Shown: positions 55,363-64,000 of the stretch, in pieces | Layout: each line of letters opens with the position of its first letter | Numbering within the stretch: the stretch's first letter is position 1 | Assembly: GCF_001908275.1 (NCBI RefSeq) | Contig: NZ_CP018620.1 | Location: 5,084,001-5,148,000, forward strand | DNA length: 64,000 bases | Source: Paenibacillus xylanexedens | Lineage (GTDB): Bacteria > Bacillota > Bacilli > Paenibacillales > Paenibacillaceae | Direction of reading: 5' to 3' | The notes under the pieces: model-generated | Told to the model about the DNA's origin: nothing | Databases searched by the model: none | The model's input: only the letters and a program-made list of their open reading frames with translations | Position numbers and translations under genes: made by a program

Positions 55363-58224
55363 TTATTCTTGTTCATTAGCTGGTTTTTCCAACCATTCGG
55401 TAATTCGTGGAACCATCTGCTCCGTAAGCATATGCTCCATTTTGGGACCAGGTAATGAATATAAAAAGAATTTACCATAATACGCTTCAATCACCCGTGT
55501 ATCATAAACAATGACAATTCCTCTGTCCTTTGCTGTACGCACCAATCGGCCAAATCCCTGCTTGAAACGAATGACCGCTTGTGGCACGGACAGTTTCATG
55601 AACGGATTTTTCTTCTGTTCCTGAAGCAACTCACTCTTGGCTTCCACCAACGGATGATTCGGTGGCTGGAAAGGCAGTCTCACAATAGCGAGACAAGTTA
55701 GCGCCTCTCCCGGGATATCTACACCCTCCCAGAAGCTGCTTGTGCCAAGAAGTACCGTAGCTTTGGCATCTTGGAACCTGCGAGTCAATTTGGAACGACT
55801 TCCACTATCAACGCCTTGACCAAGCAACGAGATGTCGTTACCAGACAGAGCTTCTTTCAGCGGATCATAGACCTGTCTCAACATCTTGTATGAAGTAAAC
55901 AGAACCATCATGCGTCCACGCGTGGCAATTGCGGTCTCTGCCAGTGATTGCACCAGCATATTGACAAAGTGCGCATCACCCACACTGCCCTTCACACTTG
56001 GGAAATCACGCGGAATCACCAGAAGTGCCTGATCACGATAGTTGAAAGGTGATGGCAACATCGACGTTAATAGCCGATTGTTTTCGGCGGCTTCCTGCAA
56101 GCCAAGCTGTTCAATCATGAACTGGAATGACTTATCCACGGAGAGCGTAGCGGATGTAAGAACAACACTTTTCTTTTTGTCAAAAAACAAATCCTTAAGT
56201 TGTGCACTCACATCTACAGGTACGGCATACAGCTGGAGAGATTTGCTGCGGAACTGTCCGCTGGCTTCCATCCAGTACACCGTTTTGGCGTCATCCATAC
56301 GCATGAAGAAACGTAAATTTTCCTTCAATGTGGTCAGATCTTTCAGTAATCCTGTAATATCCGTGATCAGACTATCCGATTGATAATCATCCTGATCTTC
56401 TTTCACCTCAAGCAGCAATTTGTCCCCTTTGCGAACCAAATCGCCCAGAGTCACATAGATCTGGTTCTCCAGATCCTGCAACTCCTGCCATTTTGCAGGT
56501 TTCTGAGATGCTTTCAGACGCAGTGAAAATTGCCCCGTCTCTCCCGGTGAAGCATCACTTCGTTCAGGCAACAGACCAAACAAAGCATCGCTCATACGAT
56601 CCCACAGCTCCTTAACTTCAAGAGCGAGCGGGAACATCTGATCCACCATGGAGCCCCATTGCACCGAATTTTCATGCCCGGATAACTGCGAACGAAGCAT
56701 AGGCAGCTGTCCATTACGACTGTCTTTAAACAGGCGGGTCAGTGTATGAACCAACGTGAAATATTTCATATGCATTCCAAGATGTTTACCAGCGACATCC
56801 TCCAGATGATGGGCCTCATCGATCACAAGACTCTCATAGGCTGGCAGCAGCTGATGCGCAGCTTTCACATCCGTAAACAATTTGGAGTGATTGGTGATTA
56901 CGATATCAGACAACCCAGCCTCATGTTTGGCACGATGGTAGAAACATTTGCGGAACCATGGACATGATCTTCCCAGACAAGACTCAGATTCGCTCTGTAC
57001 CGTCTCCCAGAAGTCCCCTCCGCGTCCGCTAAGGTTAAGTTCCTCATCATCTCCGGTTTCGGTCTGCGTAAGCCAGACAATCATCTGAGCAGCTGTGAAA
57101 TAATCCTCTTTGGGTGTGGCGAATTCACGTTTATTGATTTTGTGTTCAAATTTGCGCAGGCACAGGTAATGTCCACGTCCTTTGAAAACAGCAGCCTTAA
57201 ACGGGAACGGAACCACTTGGGTCAGCATCGGAATGTCCCGCTCTCTCAATTGCTCCTGCAGATTGATCGTATGCGTGCTGACCATAACTTTCTGTTCTTG
57301 CTTTACACTTTCGTAAATAGCAGGCAACAGATACCCTAGAGATTTACCGGTACCCGTTCCAGCTTCGATCAAGAGATGTTTCTCTTCATCCAGGGCTTGC
57401 CTTACACTGCTGAACATCTGAGTCTGCGCTTCACGCTCTTCGTAATGATCCAGTGTATCCTTCAGGTTCTCCCGAACCTGGTCCATAAACTGTTCGAAGC
57501 TTACACCATCGAGGGGGTTAGCCTCCCGCTCATCGCGTGGTGCACCAATATCGGTCCAATCACTTACATTAAGAGCAAGCTGACGATAATAGGTATGTCC
57601 GTCCAGATCCTGAATCGGCTCTGCTTCCTTCTCACTGCGCATTCCGTCCAAGAACCAGCCCAAGTCACTGTCTTCTGGTGCAAACAGGTCACTGAGGCGC
57701 TGAATCGTTATGAGCGGTAATTCCTTTAACTCATCCAGACACTTGAGCAGCACATAGGCTGTCGCCAGTGCATCACTGTCTGCCTGGTGAGGGCGATCAT
57801 GTTGAAATCCAAATTCGGAAGACACATAACCGAGTTGATAAGAACCCAGTGATGGGAATGTAATCTTCAGAAAATCAATCGTGTCCAGAATGCGGCCAGT
57901 GAACGGCAAATAACCGCAACGGTCGAGAGCATTCTGCAAAAAGTGAAAATCAAAAGCGACGTTGTGTCCAACAAGCACCACATCATTAAGCAGCGGAACC
58001 ATCTCCATCATCATCTCTTCGAGTGAAGGAGCGTCCGCTACATCTTCATCGGTAATACCCGTCAACCCCGAAATAAACGGGGGAATCGGTACACCAGGGT
58101 TCACATAAGAACTATATATTTGAGTTATGCTGTAGTCATGATCTATGATGGCAAGTCCGGCCTGTATAATCTCACCGTCGGACTGCGTGCCGGTTGTTTC
58201 GAAATCCAATACGGCAAATTTCAT
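55363..58224 (-). CDS. dinG: DinG-family helicase with N-terminal 3'-5' exonuclease domain
   Basis: 953 residues, the Bacillota form. Residues 1-165 are a DEDDh exonuclease (VLDFETTGTQSDGEII, HNVAFDFHFL, HQADSDALATAYVL). The helicase has Walker A IEAGTGTGKSLGYLLP, DEAHHLED, and the C-terminal GTSSFWEGVDIPGEAL and QGFGRLVR motifs. Four cysteines lie where XPD-type helicases hold a 4Fe-4S cluster (YLCLRK, ESCLGRSCPWFRKCFYHRA), so the cluster may be kept here. DNA repair or replication role. It follows a TPR gene and precedes rex on the same strand. Confidence 0.95.
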   Translation of the reverse strand: MKFAVLDFETTGTQSDGEIIQAGLAIIDHDYSITQIYSSYVNPGVPIPPFISGLTGITDEDVADAPSLEEMMMEMVPLLNDVVLVGHNVAFDFHFLQNALDRCGYLPFTGRILDTIDFLKITFPSLGSYQLGYVSSEFGFQHDRPHQADSDALATAYVLLKCLDELKELPLITIQRLSDLFAPEDSDLGWFLDGMRSEKEAEPIQDLDGHTYYRQLALNVSDWTDIGAPRDEREANPLDGVSFEQFMDQVRENLKDTLDHYEEREAQTQMFSSVRQALDEEKHLLIEAGTGTGKSLGYLLPAIYESVKQEQKVMVSTHTINLQEQLRERDIPMLTQVVPFPFKAAVFKGRGHYLCLRKFEHKINKREFATPKEDYFTAAQMIVWLTQTETGDDEELNLSGRGGDFWETVQSESESCLGRSCPWFRKCFYHRAKHEAGLSDIVITNHSKLFTDVKAAHQLLPAYESLVIDEAHHLEDVAGKHLGMHMKYFTLVHTLTRLFKDSRNGQLPMLRSQLSGHENSVQWGSMVDQMFPLALEVKELWDRMSDALFGLLPERSDASPGETGQFSLRLKASQKPAKWQELQDLENQIYVTLGDLVRKGDKLLLEVKEDQDDYQSDSLITDITGLLKDLTTLKENLRFFMRMDDAKTVYWMEASGQFRSKSLQLYAVPVDVSAQLKDLFFDKKKSVVLTSATLSVDKSFQFMIEQLGLQEAAENNRLLTSMLPSPFNYRDQALLVIPRDFPSVKGSVGDAHFVNMLVQSLAETAIATRGRMMVLFTSYKMLRQVYDPLKEALSGNDISLLGQGVDSGSRSKLTRRFQDAKATVLLGTSSFWEGVDIPGEALTCLAIVRLPFQPPNHPLVEAKSELLQEQKKNPFMKLSVPQAVIRFKQGFGRLVRTAKDRGIVIVYDTRVIEAYYGKFFLYSLPGPKMEHMLTEQMVPRITEWLEKPANEQE

Positions 58225-58299
58225 TGCAATGTACGGTCCCTTCCATTCCAGTCTATGTTACAGCATAGCAAAAAAAAGGGGATTTGAAAATTAACTGAC

Positions 58300-58349
58300 A
58301 AAAAAGCGGTGTCCCCGCCGCTATGCCAAAGGAGGGAACACCGTTTTTT
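58300..58349 (-). terminator. Terminator after the TPR gene
   Basis: AAAAAACGGTGTTCCC pairs with GGGGACACCGCTTTTTT around a loop of about 17 bases; T residues follow on the minus strand. Confidence 0.85.
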
Positions 58350-58365
58350 GTCGCCGAATTCCCGC

Positions 58366-59013
58366 TTAATGAAGGGTCGTCAGCTGATTAGCATATTGCA
58401 ATTTTCCCCTGTTCAACCTGCAAGCTTCCATGTTGTACAGTGGTTCGGTCAATGTCGGGTCATACTGAAGGGCCTGTGCAAAGAGTGAACATGCAGCTTC
58501 GGGATTCGCAAGCTTGGCTTGAATACAGCCCAGGGCGTTACACACAAGCCCTTTTAAGCGAGGTGAACCCTGAAGGTACATGATTTGCTGCAAATGTGTC
58601 CCGGCTTCCGCCATTTGTTCCAGATTCAGATACGCGAGCGCCAGATAAAAACGAGTTAATGCACTCTCCGGATGGTCGGTCACAACCCGGGAGAACTGCA
58701 TGATCGCCTGCGGATACATCTGTAATTTGAAATAACCCTGACCTCGACTGAAACATTCCAGATGGAGTTCAGGCAGCGCAGTAACAGCTTCCTGTTCCGG
58801 TTCAAGGGAAGCAGGCTTATCCATCTCCCGCTCCCTCACCTGGCTCATCTTTTCTTCAAACATCAGCCATTCATCCAGCATTCCGTCACTCATCCGCTTA
58901 AGCAAGTTCCACTTTTGCAGCAATTCCTGTTTGTTCAGGCCTTCAGCGGAAGGATAGCTCTTGATAATTTCATCTAACATGTCGTTCATTTCTGCGAAAA
59001 CATGCTGGAACAT
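58366..59013 (-). CDS. Tetratricopeptide-repeat protein of unknown function
   Basis: 215 residues. The first 80 residues are helical and charged (MLDEIIKSYPSAEGLNKQELLQKWNLLKRMSDGMLDEW). From about residue 88 three or more TPR units follow (FSRGQGYFKLQMYPQAIMQFSRVVTDHPES, ALAYLNLEQMAEAGTHLQQI, NALGCIQAKLANPEAACSLFAQALQYDPT). AAGGGTGGGGATGCATCG precedes the ATG. It lies between panD and dinG with terminators on both sides. Likely a protein-binding scaffold; partner unknown. Confidence 0.85.
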   Translation of the reverse strand: MFQHVFAEMNDMLDEIIKSYPSAEGLNKQELLQKWNLLKRMSDGMLDEWLMFEEKMSQVREREMDKPASLEPEQEAVTALPELHLECFSRGQGYFKLQMYPQAIMQFSRVVTDHPESALTRFYLALAYLNLEQMAEAGTHLQQIMYLQGSPRLKGLVCNALGCIQAKLANPEAACSLFAQALQYDPTLTEPLYNMEACRLNRGKLQYANQLTTLH

Positions 59014-59032
59014 CGATGCATCCCCACCCTTG

Positions 59033-59070
59033 AAAAAATGGATTAGTGCAGTGACCTGTACTCATTTTTT
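59033..59070 (-). terminator. Terminator after panD
   Basis: AAAAAATGAGTACAG and CTGCACTAATCCATTTTTT pair imperfectly; the stem ends in six T residues on the minus strand, immediately before the TPR gene's binding site. Confidence 0.7.
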
Positions 59071-59106
59071 GCTTCAAGGGCCGATTTCATTCTCCTTACC
59101 AGTCGA

Positions 59107-59490
59107 TTACATAATTGTTGCGTGGACTTCCTGTTTCATCGTTTGTACAGGTTTATTCTGTCCATCTACAAATACAACGGTTGGTTTGTGAGTATTTGCC
59201 TCTTCTTGCGACATCATGGCGTAAGAAATGATAATGACGTTATCTCCAGGCTGCACCAGACGTGCAGCTGCGCCGTTAAGACATATGACCCCGCTTCCGC
59301 GCGGTCCTGGAATCACATAAGTTTCCAGACGTGCACCATTGTTGTTGTTCACAATTTGCACTTTTTCGTTTTCCATCAAGTCGGATGTTTCCATCAAATC
59401 TTCATCTATGGTAATGCTACCCACATAGTTCAAATTGGCTTCCGTTACCGTAGCCCGGTGAATTTTGGATTTCATCAGTGTTCTAAACAT
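59107..59490 (-). CDS. panD: Aspartate 1-decarboxylase
   Basis: 127 residues, full length. It makes beta-alanine for pantothenate and is made as a proenzyme cut between Gly24 and Ser25 (NYVGSITID), giving the pyruvoyl group. [18 protein letters not shown] segment and the C-terminal FVD strand are conserved. Last gene of panBCD; the start overlaps panC by eight bases. Confidence 0.97.
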   Translation of the reverse strand: MFRTLMKSKIHRATVTEANLNYVGSITIDEDLMETSDLMENEKVQIVNNNNGARLETYVIPGPRGSGVICLNGAAARLVQPGDNVIIISYAMMSQEEANTHKPTVVFVDGQNKPVQTMKQEVHATIM

Positions 59491-60379
59491 GGGACAGTAC
59501 CTCCGATTTTTGCAACCTTATATTGTCAATCAATCTTGTTTTTCCGAATTTCACCGCAAGTGCAATGAGCAGATCGTCACGGCCTTGAACTTCTTCCTGA
59601 TCTGTGAGCGGCTCTAGACTTGGAAAAGCCTGAATCTCGGCGTAGTCGATAACGGCAAGCGGTGAGGTTGCAATCTGCTCGTGCAGAATACGACGGATGT
59701 CTGCGGCTGTAGTAGCTACACCTGTATCTGCGGCTTCCTGAGCTGCACGTAGTGCCTTCGATAGAACCAAGGCCTGTGTGCGCTGTTCTGGGTTAAGGTA
59801 GACGTTACGTGAACTGAGGGCAAGCCCATCCTCTTCGCGAACAATCGGACAGGGTACAATTTCTACAGGCATATTCAAATCATTCACCATCTGTTGAATG
59901 ACCGCAACCTGCTGAGCGTCTTTCATTCCAAAAAATGCACGCTGTGGCTGTACGATGTTAAACAGTTTGGAGACTACGGTCGTTACCCCGTCAAAATGCC
60001 CCGGACGGGAAGCGCCACATAAGCGCTCCGTCAGTTTTGAGACAGATACCGTCGTTTGCGTTGCCTGTGGATACATCTCTTCAACAGAGGGAATAAATAC
60101 GATATCCACTCCTTGTGAGCGTGCTGTTTCCACATCTCTGGCTTCATCCCGCGGATAGCTGTCAAAATCTTCATTAGGGCCAAATTGAATCGGATTAACA
60201 AATATGCTTAATACCACGATATCGCTCTGTTGTCTGGCTGCCTGCATCAAGCTTGCATGACCTTGATGAAGATAACCCATTGTTGGTACAAGACCTACAA
60301 CAGACGCACTGGACCGAATCGCTTGACGCTTCAAGCTTAGTTCCTGTCTTAACTCTGCGATTGTCCGTAATACTTTCAT
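59483..60379 (-). CDS. panC: Pantothenate synthetase
   Basis: 298 residues. It joins pantoate and beta-alanine using ATP. The class I nucleotidyl-transferase motif is [14 protein letters not shown] (HxGH), with [32 protein letters not shown] and [12 protein letters not shown] later. Its start overlaps the panB stop by four bases (ATGA), and its end overlaps panD, so the three proteins are translationally coupled. Confidence 0.97.
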   Translation of the reverse strand: MKVLRTIAELRQELSLKRQAIRSSASVVGLVPTMGYLHQGHASLMQAARQQSDIVVLSIFVNPIQFGPNEDFDSYPRDEARDVETARSQGVDIVFIPSVEEMYPQATQTTVSVSKLTERLCGASRPGHFDGVTTVVSKLFNIVQPQRAFFGMKDAQQVAVIQQMVNDLNMPVEIVPCPIVREEDGLALSSRNVYLNPEQRTQALVLSKALRAAQEAADTGVATTAADIRRILHEQIATSPLAVIDYAEIQAFPSLEPLTDQEEVQGRDDLLIALAVKFGKTRLIDNIRLQKSEVLSHV

Positions 60380-61254
60380 GAGTTACTCCCCACCTTTTCC
60401 TTGCGTTGTCCGCCGTACAGTTGATCCAGAACACCATCCGCCACATTGAATACATGCTCTTCGGCCGGGAATGAACGATCTTTCACTTCTTTCACGTAAG
60501 CTTCGATGCTGGTTCTGATTAATGTACCCACATCTCCATAGGTTTTGACAAATCGTTTGGGCGTATACGGAGAGGCATATTGAACCACATCGTGGAATAC
60601 CAGTACCTGACCATCACAGCCTCGTCCTGCTCCAATTCCGATGGTAGGGATGGACAGTTCCTCCGAGATCGCCCGTGCAACTTCTTCCGTAACCAGTTCA
60701 AGCACAATGCCAAACGCACCTGCAGCTTCCAAGGCTTTGGCTTCGTCCATCAGACGTTTCGCATCCGCTGCATCCTTGCCCTGAATGCGGTAACCACCAA
60801 TCTGATTAACCGATTGAGGTGTCAGTCCGATATGTCCAAGAACAGGCACGCCTGCTTGCACGACTGCTCTGACGGTGTCCGCTATCTCGACTCCGCCTTC
60901 CATTTTAACCGCATGGGCATGCCCCTCTTGCATCAGTCGACGGACACCTTTAAGCGTCTCATCCACGCTGCCATGATAGGTCATAAAAGGCATATCAGCC
61001 ACAATAAATGTCTTCTCAGCACCGCGCACTACGGAACGTGTGTGGTATACCATGTCGTCGATGGTCACCGGAAGCGTCGAATTATAACCCAGTACTACAT
61101 TGCCGAGTGAATCACCAACCAGGATTAGATCGATACCTGCTTCCTCTGCGAGGAGCGCTGTTGGATAATCGTAAGCCGTGATCATGGTAAGCGGCACGCC
61201 ATCCTGCTTATATTTTTTCATTTTCACAATATTCAACGCTTGTCTGTTCGCCAT
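60376..61254 (-). CDS. panB: 3-methyl-2-oxobutanoate hydroxymethyltransferase
   Basis: 292 residues from MANRQALNIV; AAGGAG is about ten bases upstream of this ATG, while an ATG three codons earlier is only two bases from it. First committed pantothenate step. TIM-barrel motifs are TMITAYDYPTALLAEEAGIDLILVGDSLGNVVLGY, HAVKMEGG, and GHIGLTPQSVNQIGG. It heads panBCD. A hairpin plus T run stands 40 bases in front of the start (61294-61324). Confidence 0.96.
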   Translation of the reverse strand: MANRQALNIVKMKKYKQDGVPLTMITAYDYPTALLAEEAGIDLILVGDSLGNVVLGYNSTLPVTIDDMVYHTRSVVRGAEKTFIVADMPFMTYHGSVDETLKGVRRLMQEGHAHAVKMEGGVEIADTVRAVVQAGVPVLGHIGLTPQSVNQIGGYRIQGKDAADAKRLMDEAKALEAAGAFGIVLELVTEEVARAISEELSIPTIGIGAGRGCDGQVLVFHDVVQYASPYTPKRFVKTYGDVGTLIRTSIEAYVKEVKDRSFPAEEHVFNVADGVLDQLYGGQRKEKVGSNS

Positions 61255-61293
61255 TTTTTTCATGGCTCCTTTCTTCTTTTCAAATAAACGCAA

Positions 61294-61597
61294 CAAAAAA
61301 ACCTTTTAGTTTTCCACTAAAAAGTCCCGAAAAGTCAAAAAAGAGTCACTTGCGATCGTCCCTTCTGTCTCGGTCCTCTTCGGCTCAGAGCAGAATCCAA
61401 CAACTCACTTAAACGTATTTCATTCTTGCACTGCGGTCTGCTTGTATAAAACACATCAAAGCAGAACAAAGGTTACTGTTACGGGAGTGCAATTCGGTCT
61501 GCATTAGCCGATATCGCCTCACGAACACAGTATACCAAAGTTCTGCTCAAACTTCACGTCTTATGTTCATTTTACCAGTGAAAATTCGACAAATTGT
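61294..61597 (-). promoter_or_regulatory. panB leader with attenuator-like terminator
   Basis: About 340 bases separate birA and panB. On the minus strand ACTTTTTAGT-GGAAA-ACTAAAAGG followed by seven T residues (61294-61324) lies only 40 bases before panB and about 275 bases after birA, more like an attenuator than a birA terminator. Upstream of it are three GACT(C/T)TTT repeats and a foldable segment with TTCTG...CAGAA (61370-61396). The pan RNA motif is known in front of panB in B. subtilis and others; I cannot confirm a match. Confidence 0.5.
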
Positions 61598-62575
61598 TTA
61601 TGATTTCCAGGAAATCTCACCAGAGATGATTAGTGTAAGTTCTCCATCATGCTTCTCCACGATAAGTGCTCCAGAAGGGTCAAGACCGATTGCCTTCCCT
61701 TCAATGACACCATGAGGGTTAGTCACTGTAATCTCTCGATTCATCGATACGGACAGGGCCTCCCATAGGGCTGAGATCACGCCGAATCCTTCTTTTTGAT
61801 ACAAAAAATACAACTGTTCAAGCTCCGTCAAAATGGCAGCCGTTAGTTTGGTACGATCAACGGATTGACCCGTCTCCATCTTGAGCGAAGTAGCGATTGT
61901 GGTCAGATCTTCCGGATAATCCTCGGGATCAAAGTTCACGTCAACGCCTATACCTGCGATACAGTATCTGACTTCATGATCTTCCACTGTAGATTCAAGC
62001 AATATGCCACATACCTTGCGTCCGTCAATCAACACATCATTTGGCCATTTGATGCCTGCATCAGCTCCTGAACAAGCTCGAACGGCACGACATACAGCCA
62101 CTCCTGTTAATAAAGTTAGCTGCGGCGTATGCTGAAGTGGTAGATCAGGGCGTAACAGGACACTCATCCAGATTCCTTTACCAGGAGGAGAGAACCACTG
62201 TCGACCGAAACGTCCTCTTCCTCCTGTTTGCTCTTCCGCAATGACCACAGCACCTTCTGCCTGCCCTTGCTCAGCTAGCTTGAGAACATCCCCTTGCGTA
62301 GACAGGGTCGAGGTTAACAAAACAGCCTTACGGCCAAATACGGTTGTATCCAGAGCCAATTGGAGGCCAGTAGCGTCAATGCTATCCGGCTTCGTTACCA
62401 GACGGTATCCTTTGCGGGATACAGCTTCAAACTCATAACCCATGTCTCGCAACTTGTTCACATGTTTCCACACAGCGGTCCGACTGATGGACAGATTACG
62501 GCTGATCTCTTCACCCGATACGAATCGTCCTTCTGCATTTAATAACATATGTAACAGATCTTCATGTTTGGTCAT
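61598..62575 (-). CDS. birA: Biotin-[acetyl-CoA carboxylase] ligase and biotin repressor
   Basis: 325 residues, the bifunctional form. An N-terminal winged helix (RFVSGEEISRNLSISRTAVWKHVNKLRDMGYEFEAV) precedes the ligase domain with the biotinyl-AMP motif GGRGRFGRQWFSPPGKGIWMS and IKWPNDVLIDGRKVCGIL. It attaches biotin to its carrier protein and represses biotin genes. Its start lies inside the last codons of cca (14-base overlap). Confidence 0.97.
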   Translation of the reverse strand: MTKHEDLLHMLLNAEGRFVSGEEISRNLSISRTAVWKHVNKLRDMGYEFEAVSRKGYRLVTKPDSIDATGLQLALDTTVFGRKAVLLTSTLSTQGDVLKLAEQGQAEGAVVIAEEQTGGRGRFGRQWFSPPGKGIWMSVLLRPDLPLQHTPQLTLLTGVAVCRAVRACSGADAGIKWPNDVLIDGRKVCGILLESTVEDHEVRYCIAGIGVDVNFDPEDYPEDLTTIATSLKMETGQSVDRTKLTAAILTELEQLYFLYQKEGFGVISALWEALSVSMNREITVTNPHGVIEGKAIGLDPSGALIVEKHDGELTLIISGEISWKS

Positions 62576-63863
62576 CTTGAACCACCCGCTTCACTTCTGC
62601 ACTTAGTGCTTCATGCTGATTCGCTATCGTTCCAATCGCTGTTTCTCGTAACAAATGTTTCATCAGTTGACCCAGCCAAGGCCCGCCTTTGCGCTGCACC
62701 ATTTGTAACACTTGTTCCCCTGTGATATCCAGCTCTTTCAAGTCATGCACAGGAATCGATTGACTCCATTCGGCTGCAAGCTCTTGAACCAAAACAACCT
62801 GCATTTCTGCCAGTTCGGACTGATTCCGCCATCCTGCTGGCAGTGTAGACTGTATTCGAAGCCAATCATCCGCAGCCTGAACGCCACAAGCCAGAACCGT
62901 AACGATCCAATCGGAACGGAGACTGACCGTATCCTTCGGCTCCTGCACGGAATTATGAATCAACTGTTCCACCTGAAGGACACCTGTTATACGAGAACGA
63001 TGTTCATTGGAGAATGTCCACTGACGTAATAATACATCTGCTTCATCCTTGCTATAACCGCCAGCAATCAGGATGAGTGACCAACGAAGCAACACATGCT
63101 GACCTGACAATTGTTCCAAATTGGATAACAACATCTTGTTAAATCGGGTCGAGCTTACCGGCGCTTTGATATGCGCAAGGGAATCACTTCTGTATAACAG
63201 CTCCAACCCTCTTAAAGGATGCGGTCCAGACATCATTTTTACCATCTCGGTACGTACCCGTTCCATTGCTATATGTTGAAGCAGGTCTTTCTTCCTTGCA
63301 AGACCCTTCCACGTGTTATGGGCAATTTTGAAATCAAATACGGAAGCAAACCGGACACAGCGGAGCATCCGCAGTGCATCTTCACCAAATCGTTCCATCG
63401 CAGAACCCACACATCTGACTCGCTCTTCCTTGATATCTGCCTGTCCACCGAATGGGTCAACGATTGTCCCAGTGACGTCCATAGCAAGAGCGTTCATCGT
63501 GAAGTCGCGCCGCTGTAAGTCTTCCTTGATATCCTGAACAAATTGAACCGCAGCAGGTCTGCGGTTATCCTGATATTCGGATTCTGTTCGAAACGTGGTC
63601 ACTTCAAAGTAATAACCGCCTGAACGAACGGTCACCGTACCGTGTTGCAAACCTGTAGGAATACAATCGTCAAACAGTTCCATGACTTGCTCAGGAGAAG
63701 CAGATGTCGTGATATCCATATCGTCCACAACACGTTCCAGCAATTCGTCACGAACGCAACCACCTACCCAATATGCCTTGTAGCCATGTTTGTTTAATGT
63801 TGTGAGTACATTCTCACTTTGCATTGCCATTTCACGATCTACCTGTGTCCATTGAACCACCAC
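62562..63863 (-). CDS. cca: CCA-adding tRNA nucleotidyltransferase
   Basis: 433 residues from a GTG preceded by AGAGGTGATAT; an internal ATG at residue 12 or 14 is an alternative start. Class II CCA enzyme: WVGGCVRDELL, the metal-binding DxD in VVDDMDITT, RRDFTMNALAMD and LRCVRFASVFDF, then a helical body and tail. It repairs or completes the CCA end of tRNAs. First of cca-birA in the order seen in B. subtilis (bshA, cca, birA, pan). Confidence 0.96.
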   Translation of the reverse strand: MVVQWTQVDREMAMQSENVLTTLNKHGYKAYWVGGCVRDELLERVVDDMDITTSASPEQVMELFDDCIPTGLQHGTVTVRSGGYYFEVTTFRTESEYQDNRRPAAVQFVQDIKEDLQRRDFTMNALAMDVTGTIVDPFGGQADIKEERVRCVGSAMERFGEDALRMLRCVRFASVFDFKIAHNTWKGLARKKDLLQHIAMERVRTEMVKMMSGPHPLRGLELLYRSDSLAHIKAPVSSTRFNKMLLSNLEQLSGQHVLLRWSLILIAGGYSKDEADVLLRQWTFSNEHRSRITGVLQVEQLIHNSVQEPKDTVSLRSDWIVTVLACGVQAADDWLRIQSTLPAGWRNQSELAEMQVVLVQELAAEWSQSIPVHDLKELDITGEQVLQMVQRKGGPWLGQLMKHLLRETAIGTIANQHEALSAEVKRVVQDDQT

Positions 63864-63922
63864 ATATCACCTCTTCTCTTGCCTGTTGTGGTATGCACAG
63901 TATGATTTCGTCTAAGAAATGA

Positions 63923-64000
63923 TTAACCGCAAACCGGCTTCAGATTCGGAACTTCCCTTCCCAACACCCGGTAATATATCTGTTCATATTCATGCCGAAT
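63923..64000 (-). CDS. bshA: C-terminal end of a probable BshA glycosyltransferase, cut by window edge
   Basis: Only the last 25 codons are visible (ending VPNLKPVCG). The segment EYEQIYYRVLG looks like the terminal helix of BshA, which makes N-acetylglucosaminyl malate for bacillithiol. In B. subtilis bshA directly precedes cca, as here (59-base gap). The call rests mainly on gene order. Confidence 0.6.
   Translation of the reverse strand: MRHEYEQIYYRVLGREVPNLKPVCG

Overview
The window looks like chromosomal core DNA from a Paenibacillus-type spore-forming member of the Bacillota. Supporting signs are strong AAGGAGG-type ribosome binding sites, S-layer homology (SLH) and copper-amine-oxidase-like N-terminal domains on secreted proteins, a GerMN lipoprotein, Rex, a tandem two-GTPase dynamin, a B. 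subtilis-like order (bshA)-cca-birA-panBCD-dinG, and the neighbourhood dnaD-asnS-ypmB. I see no rRNA, tRNA, CRISPR array, transposase or prophage. Both end genes are cut: a CAP-domain secreted protein on the left and the last 25 codons of a probable bshA on the right.

Layout. 1-2573: cell-surface CAP protein, then purT with an overlapping GNAT acetyltransferase. 2826-6672: first iron cluster (AraC regulator with a siderophore-binding-like sensor, Fur box, siderophore-binding lipoprotein, ferredoxin-NADP-type reductase). 6883-10502: heterodimeric ABC exporter. 10827-14513: double dynamin. 14822-15813: nth and a small gene. 15977-22575: two tandem amidases, a GerMN lipoprotein and an SLH protein. 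23070-25125: leuCD, with a Fur-box promoter nearby that may drive a small RNA. 25497-29774: bglP-licT-bglH with a RAT antiterminator. 30128-31054: LysR regulator. 31346-35281: a 42-residue ORF, mtnU and a second iron cluster. 35542-43149: mtnE, a proline T-box, proBAC and mtnWXB, with a structured repeat on either side of the proA-mtnB block. 43451-45777: ECF sigma factor, anti-sigma-like protein and a triple-repeat membrane protein. 45974-50170: dnaD, asnS, ackA and hbd. 50304-52326: short FtsH paralog and partner. 52629-55144: rex, mtaD, ypmB. 55363-64000: dinG, a TPR protein, panBCD, birA, cca, bshA.

How the genes work together. Two iron-responsive sets each pair a siderophore-binding lipoprotein with an AraC regulator whose sensor half is related to that lipoprotein. 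Neither set has its own permease or ATPase, so they presumably share transport machinery encoded elsewhere. Methionine-salvage genes (mtnU, mtnE, mtnWXB, plus mtaD further on) are spread around the iron and proline genes. proC and mtnW overlap, which ties methionine salvage to the proline operon and its CCU-specifier T-box.

The least explained items are: the roughly 168-bp repeat pair, whose differences preserve base pairing; the Fur-overlapped promoter between leuC and bglH; the leader hairpin in front of panB; and an ECF sigma gene whose only well-placed in-frame start is AUU. All identifications come from reading motifs, lengths and gene order; no database search was run.
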